From Acetobacter sp. (GTDB lineage: Bacteria; Pseudomonadota; Alphaproteobacteria; RF32; CAG-239): a stretch of DNA of 17,594 nt. Location: assembly GCA_023665325.1 (NCBI GenBank), contig JAMPED010000033.1, forward strand, positions 1 to 17,594. The letters run 5' to 3'. Below, piece after piece: positions 14,049 to 17,594 of the stretch; the stretch's first letter is position 1, and every line of letters starts with the position of its first letter. A model generated the notes under the pieces. It was not told the origin of the DNA, did not search any database, and was given only the letters and a program-made list of their open reading frames with translations. Both the position numbers and the translations under genes were made by a program.

Positions 14049-15991
14049 AATTTTCCTTTCACGTTTCCGATAACAAATTCATAGTTTATATTTTCGTTCC
14101 ATCCCAAAGACATTGCAAAATACTTCTTTTTTAAAGATGGAAATAGTACAAGACTTAGTTTTTTTAGCCCCCTTGAACGAATGGTTATGGGTTTGAGGAG
14201 ACATAAAATTGCCGTTTGTAATGGTGTTTTCCAAATACATTTTTTTAGACATATTAAACTGTTTTTAGGATGTTTTATAAAATCTATTGCTTTTATCTTT
14301 GTGGCAAAAAGTGGGACGAAAACCTGATGTCCTGCATCTTCTGAACACATCACTTCAGCCATCTTTTTCATATCTTGAGCTGTTGGGTGGGTAATAAAAG
14401 TATTGACAAGGTTTACAACATCGCGTGCGGTTAGATGAATATCTGCCCCGTTAAAAGTTTTAACCATCATTTCAGCAAAAGCTATGGCACCAGAAACAAT
14501 TTCTTTATAAAGCGCGGAGCGTTTTATCTCCATTGGATGTTGTTCTTTGGCATAGATTGGCGTTCCGTTTGTATTAAGATTTATAATAGGGTGTTCGGGG
14601 CTGGTTAATAAAAACTCTATAAAATTCCAATTATGAGTGAAAATGTTGGGATAATCTGCTGATTGTCCCTGTGTTTCGCCAGCAAACACGGTATATTCAA
14701 ACATTGGGGTAAATGTTTGGTCAACAACGCCCCAATAAATGCCCAATACGTTATTTTCTAAACCCATTTCGACCAATTTTTGAGAAGAAAAAGCTCCCGT
14801 AATTGTATCAACTAGGCCGATGTGTTTTGCATTTTCCATATTTTTTTGCATATAGGCGCGATAATGGTTAAGTTCTTCTCGAGCTAGCGGTAAAAATAGC
14901 TCAATATGTTCTTGAATGAACTGGTGCGCTTGCTTGGGGGTATGCGGTTTCAGTTGTTCATAGAGCAATGCAATTTTGGGATCTTTTGGGGCATAGTGAG
15001 TAATAATCGCTCGCACTGAGGAAACATCCTTTTTAGCATAATCAAGGCGAATGAGGTTATTTAAAATACGTGGCGCATAGACGTATTTGGTGTTTATTGA
15101 GGTGTTAAAAGTCGAAAAAACTTTTTGCAATAAATATCCATCTCTTGCGATGAAAAATAAGGTATCTAAATTGTTGATTTTAGCTTCTTTTTCGATAAAA
15201 TGGGCATAAGCATATGCAAGTGGGCCAGCGTACTTAAAACCTAAGTTAAACCAGTATGAATGGGTGGATTTATCTTCTTCGTACTCTTGTTTGGCGTACA
15301 AAGCCTGTATTATTGACAAGCCCAAGCTACTTGATTTTTTGTATTTTTTGAAAAACGGATATTTTTGGGTCAACCGCGTGTAAGGAGGCTTATAGCATAT
15401 TGCCTTGATTTTTAATTTTTTGGGAAGCAAAAAGTCAGAATGCTTGTTATCACCAATATGCAACAGCTTTGATGGGGGAAGTGTGTAATCTTGCAAGATT
15501 TGCTGGTATAAACTGCCTTTATATTTTGTTTTGCAAATATCGCCTGATACATATAACTTATTCCATTCATCAAAGCCATTTTGACGCAAGATAGAGGCGA
15601 GAAAATCCGTTGGTAAATACATATCTGAGGTGATGATGATTTTTTTGCCTAGTGCTTTCACATAGTCATAAACTTGTTTCAATTCGGGGTTGGGGCGCAA
15701 GACCATTCTTTCCCAATCCAGCTCGCGCTGTTTCATCGTTTTATATTCTTCGTCTATCTCATCATAAATCATATCTAAAGTGATGTCTTCACGGTCTTTA
15801 TGATGTTTGCGAGCTTCTTTTTCGGCCTCTATGCGTGATAGATAAAAGAAAGATTTTTGATAAGCTTTTTCTAAGTGCAAAAATAAATCAGTGGGTTTGG
15901 TATAAGGGCGCAACAAAAGCGTATCAAAGATATCAAAAGAGATGATATCGTATCTATCGATTATGGGTTGCCATTTTTCCAATAAAGACAT
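14045..15991 (-). CDS. COG5610-type HAD-domain protein (648 aa), paralogue of the downstream gene
   Basis: This shorter sister of the 938-aa protein lacks the C-terminal GT42/MAF-like domain. The HAD part (residues 15 to about 205) has ISFDIFDTLLLRPY (D20, Phe at D+2, D23, T24), IITSDMYLP, and LLHIGDNKHSD for motif IV. The companion domain (about 230-560) has DTLFFIARDGYLLQKVF, KYVYAPRIL, HIGLVDTITGAFS and FTHNWNFIEFLLTSPEHP. The C-terminal 80 residues are basic and hydrophobic. Such proteins are common in LPS and teichoic/capsule loci and are usually called predicted hydrolases; their true reaction is not known to me. A GAGGT 4 nt before ATG 15991 overlaps the previous gene's stop. It overlaps the next start by 4 nt, so the two paralogues are translationally coupled and may work as a pair. 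Confidence 0.83.
   Translation of the reverse strand: MSLLEKWQPIIDRYDIISFDIFDTLLLRPYTKPTDLFLHLEKAYQKSFFYLSRIEAEKEARKHHKDREDITLDMIYDEIDEEYKTMKQRELDWERMVLRPNPELKQVYDYVKALGKKIIITSDMYLPTDFLASILRQNGFDEWNKLYVSGDICKTKYKGSLYQQILQDYTLPPSKLLHIGDNKHSDFLLPKKLKIKAICYKPPYTRLTQKYPFFKKYKKSSSLGLSIIQALYAKQEYEEDKSTHSYWFNLGFKYAGPLAYAYAHFIEKEAKINNLDTLFFIARDGYLLQKVFSTFNTSINTKYVYAPRILNNLIRLDYAKKDVSSVRAIITHYAPKDPKIALLYEQLKPHTPKQAHQFIQEHIELFLPLAREELNHYRAYMQKNMENAKHIGLVDTITGAFSSQKLVEMGLENNVLGIYWGVVDQTFTPMFEYTVFAGETQGQSADYPNIFTHNWNFIEFLLTSPEHPIINLNTNGTPIYAKEQHPMEIKRSALYKEIVSGAIAFAEMMVKTFNGADIHLTARDVVNLVNTFITHPTAQDMKKMAEVMCSEDAGHQVFVPLFATKIKAIDFIKHPKNSLICLKKCIWKTPLQTAILCLLKPITIRSRGLKKLSLVLFPSLKKKYFAMSLGWNENINYEFVIGNVKGKL
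15536..15791 (-). repeat. 256-bp direct repeat, copy 2, inside the 648-aa HAD gene
   Basis: The partner of 13584-13839, in the same orientation and the same reading frame, about 1.95 kb away. It encodes residues about 67-152. Recombination between the copies would fuse the two genes in frame and delete the material between them. Confidence 0.85.
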
Positions 15992-15998
15992 CGTTACC

Positions 15999-16916
15999 TC
16001 AGTGTATAAATTTAAATAATTTAATTTTGTTGACTAAAGATAACCCTTTATAAGAGATTAAATCTTCAGACATTAAGGCCTTAAACTTTTGTGCGGCAAG
16101 GTGTTTAAAGGTGTCATTTTTGGTTCTTAAGGCACTATTCATCATCATTTTAACGGTGCGGGAAATGCGGGTTTGGCGGACTTGTTCCCATTTCTCAGGT
16201 GCATTTTTCATAAAATAAGTATAAACTTCACGAATACCTATCACATAGTCCTCAAGCTTTTTCTCGTTAAAATCACTACGCATAATCGAACTATTAGAAC
16301 AACGATATCCATACAGTTTCTCTTTAATCCACGCAAAGCCTTTTGCTCGCTCAAATACACAGCAATTAAACACCCAGTCTTCATAATAAATGCTCGGCAC
16401 AAAGCAAATGTCACCAATAACATCACGTTTATAAAGCTTATTCCATACATTAAAGTGAATGAAATTATCTTTGTGCAACAAGATCTCAAGTGCATTCATA
16501 TAAAATTTGGGCGCCACTTTGTGTACATTTTTTATCTTATCCGTATTTCTCCGGATTTTTTGAAATTCACACCCAACAATATCTGCGCCAGATGTTTCTT
16601 GCGCTTTGAGCAAAAGTTCTAAAAATTTCGGCGCATAGTAATCATCGCTGTCAGCAAACGCAATATATTCTCCTTGAGCCACTGCCATTCCTGCATTCCG
16701 TGCTGCAGATAACCCCTGATTTTGTTGCGAAATTACCTGCACTCGTGTATCTTTTTGAAGATAAGATGCTAAAATTTCTGCCGAATTATCGGTTGAACCA
16801 TCATTGATACAAATTAACTCAAAATCAGAAAATGTTTGTCCTAAAATACTCTCCACACATTGCGATAGATACGCAGCTGTATTAAATACCGGCATAATAA
16901 CTGACACTTTAACCAT
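15999..16916 (-). CDS. Family 2 glycosyltransferase
   Basis: A GT-A fold inverting transferase that adds a sugar from a nucleotide-sugar donor to a growing surface glycan at the cytoplasmic face of the membrane. It is 305 aa from ATG 16916; a second ATG at 16922 would abut the Shine-Dalgarno with no spacer. AAGGAG at 16928-16923 lies 6 nt before 16916, so that start is preferred. Seen: KVSVIMPVFNTAAYL near the N-terminus, ELICINDGSTDNS, the QNQGLSAARNAGM stretch, the DxD-like metal site in FADSDDYY, and NVWNKLYKRD with YEDWVFN, typical of capsule/LPS GT2 enzymes. No membrane helix is evident. It overlaps the end of the recombinase-like gene and precedes the HAD pair by 7 nt. Donor and acceptor cannot be assigned. 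Confidence 0.9.
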   Translation of the reverse strand: MVKVSVIMPVFNTAAYLSQCVESILGQTFSDFELICINDGSTDNSAEILASYLQKDTRVQVISQQNQGLSAARNAGMAVAQGEYIAFADSDDYYAPKFLELLLKAQETSGADIVGCEFQKIRRNTDKIKNVHKVAPKFYMNALEILLHKDNFIHFNVWNKLYKRDVIGDICFVPSIYYEDWVFNCCVFERAKGFAWIKEKLYGYRCSNSSIMRSDFNEKKLEDYVIGIREVYTYFMKNAPEKWEQVRQTRISRTVKMMMNSALRTKNDTFKHLAAQKFKALMSEDLISYKGLSLVNKIKLFKFIH

Positions 16917-17505
16917 TGTCATCTCCTTGAAAATCAGGTTTAAGCTCCGGATGTGCCTTTAGAAAAACATATAAATACCCGAGCGATACGCCAAGCTCTT
17001 TAGCTAATTGCGTCTTGGTAATTTTTTGTGCTAATTTCTGTCGGATTATTTCTTCTTTATTATCAAAAATGTGTTTGCTGTTTGGTACTCTTCGCCCCAA
17101 TTTAATTCCTGCAGCTTTCCTCTCAGCTAATGCTTTACACGTTACCACCGAAGAAAGTGAGCTGCGGATATTGAGCACCAGTTCAATTCCATCAATAATC
17201 TTGTTCGCATTTTCTGGCAAAAAACACAAATTTTCTTTAGCCGAAATAATCGTCACTCCAGCACTTGCCAGTGATGCAATGCTTTCTTTAATCGTAGCAA
17301 GCGATGCACCAAGTGCAACAATGTTAGCAATTAAAAGGGTAGGGCAGTTTGTTCCAAAATTATTGTTGTAAAGGATTTTAATATTCGATTCTTGAATGAA
17401 ATTTTTAATTTCCAAGTTATTTTCTATAGCATATTGAATAATTTGTTGATGTTGTATCTTTGCATCAACATTTCTCCCCCCAATGTCCAAGTACCCAAAA
17501 ATCAT
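16909..17505 (-). CDS. Degenerate serine-recombinase (invertase)-like protein with intact helix-turn-helix, likely a regulator
   Basis: This 198-aa protein follows the Hin/Gin/Mpi invertase layout: an N-terminal resolvase fold (MIFGY start, TLLIANIVALGASL near 57-69), a long helix (about 100-133) ending in KALAERKAAGIKLGRR like the invertase linker L-x-AAR-x-G-x-x-GRP, and a C-terminal helix-turn-helix (about 150-183, ITKTQLAKELGVSLGYLYVFL). The catalytic residues are gone. Where active enzymes have R-V-S-T after GY it reads D-I-G-G; where they have K-L-D-R-L-G-R-S it reads N-I-V-A-L-G-A-S; the E-R pair of the long helix is also lost. It therefore should not cut DNA but may still bind it. As first gene of the operon, preceded by AGGA 6 nt before the ATG and translationally coupled to the GT2 gene, it is a candidate transcription regulator of the locus. 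Regulation is inference. Confidence 0.78.
   Translation of the reverse strand: MIFGYLDIGGRNVDAKIQHQQIIQYAIENNLEIKNFIQESNIKILYNNNFGTNCPTLLIANIVALGASLATIKESIASLASAGVTIISAKENLCFLPENANKIIDGIELVLNIRSSLSSVVTCKALAERKAAGIKLGRRVPNSKHIFDNKEEIIRQKLAQKITKTQLAKELGVSLGYLYVFLKAHPELKPDFQGDDNG
16923..16928 (-). promoter_or_regulatory. Ribosome binding site that decides the GT2 start
   Basis: AAGGAG lies inside the end of the recombinase-like gene, 6 nt before ATG 16916 and immediately next to ATG 16922. The spacing favours 16916. Confidence 0.75.
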
Positions 17506-17594
17506 TACAAGTCCTAGTCTTTTCAGTATGTTATGTAAGAAACTTTATCCACTGCAGTTCTTTAAATAACAGCATCTAATGAACGTTAAATCCT

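Noticed and set aside
17506..17594. Operon promoter, ops/JUMPStart element or invertible repeat upstream of the recombinase-like gene
   Set aside because: In the 89 nt available I see only short palindromes (ACTGCAGT, AACGTT) and no convincing -35/-10 pair, ops sequence or paired inverted repeats. The true regulatory region may lie outside the window.

Overview
The window looks like part of a surface-polysaccharide locus from an AT-rich Gram-negative bacterium. An outer-membrane autotransporter, a KdsB-family CMP-sugar synthetase and LPS/capsule-type enzymes all point to a diderm cell, most likely Pseudomonadota. A gut-type alphaproteobacterium would fit the style, but nothing in the window proves the taxon. 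No tRNA, rRNA, CRISPR array or insertion sequence is visible.

Left end (1-3102): a plus-strand classical autotransporter (best start 97) with its own likely promoter and a strong rho-independent terminator. It converges on a small minus-strand orphan gene (3103-3648, no recognised family) that has a plausible promoter and its own hairpin terminator.

Main region (3737-17505): twelve minus-strand genes, all tightly packed and probably one operon read right to left. Most junctions are overlaps or gaps of 7 nt or less; the two exceptions are 39 and 75 nt. In transcription order: (1) a serine-recombinase-like protein that has lost its catalytic residues but kept a helix-turn-helix; (2) a GT2 glycosyltransferase; (3) and (4) two large COG5610-type HAD-domain proteins that share a nearly identical 256-bp block, the second carrying an extra C-terminal domain resembling GT42 sialyltransferases and motility-accessory (MAF/DUF115) transferases; (5) a 214-aa protein of unknown function; (6) a NeuA-like cytidylyltransferase ending in a G8 tract; (7) a KdsB-like cytidylyltransferase; (8) an HMGL/DmpG-like aldolase fused to a second MAF/GT42-like domain; (9) a HAD phosphatase; (10) a class I aminotransferase; (11) an acyltransferase-3 membrane protein split by a frameshift at a G6 run; (12) a PRPP-synthetase-like protein.

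Working model (inference): genes 6-10 make a CMP-activated keto-acid or keto-sugar through an aldolase route without NeuB or KdsA. The GT2, HAD and GT42-like proteins assemble it into a surface glycan, and the acyltransferase decorates it. The dead recombinase at the operon head may be a DNA-binding regulator. Two G tracts that coincide with reading-frame breaks suggest either phase variation or sequencing error at homopolymers.
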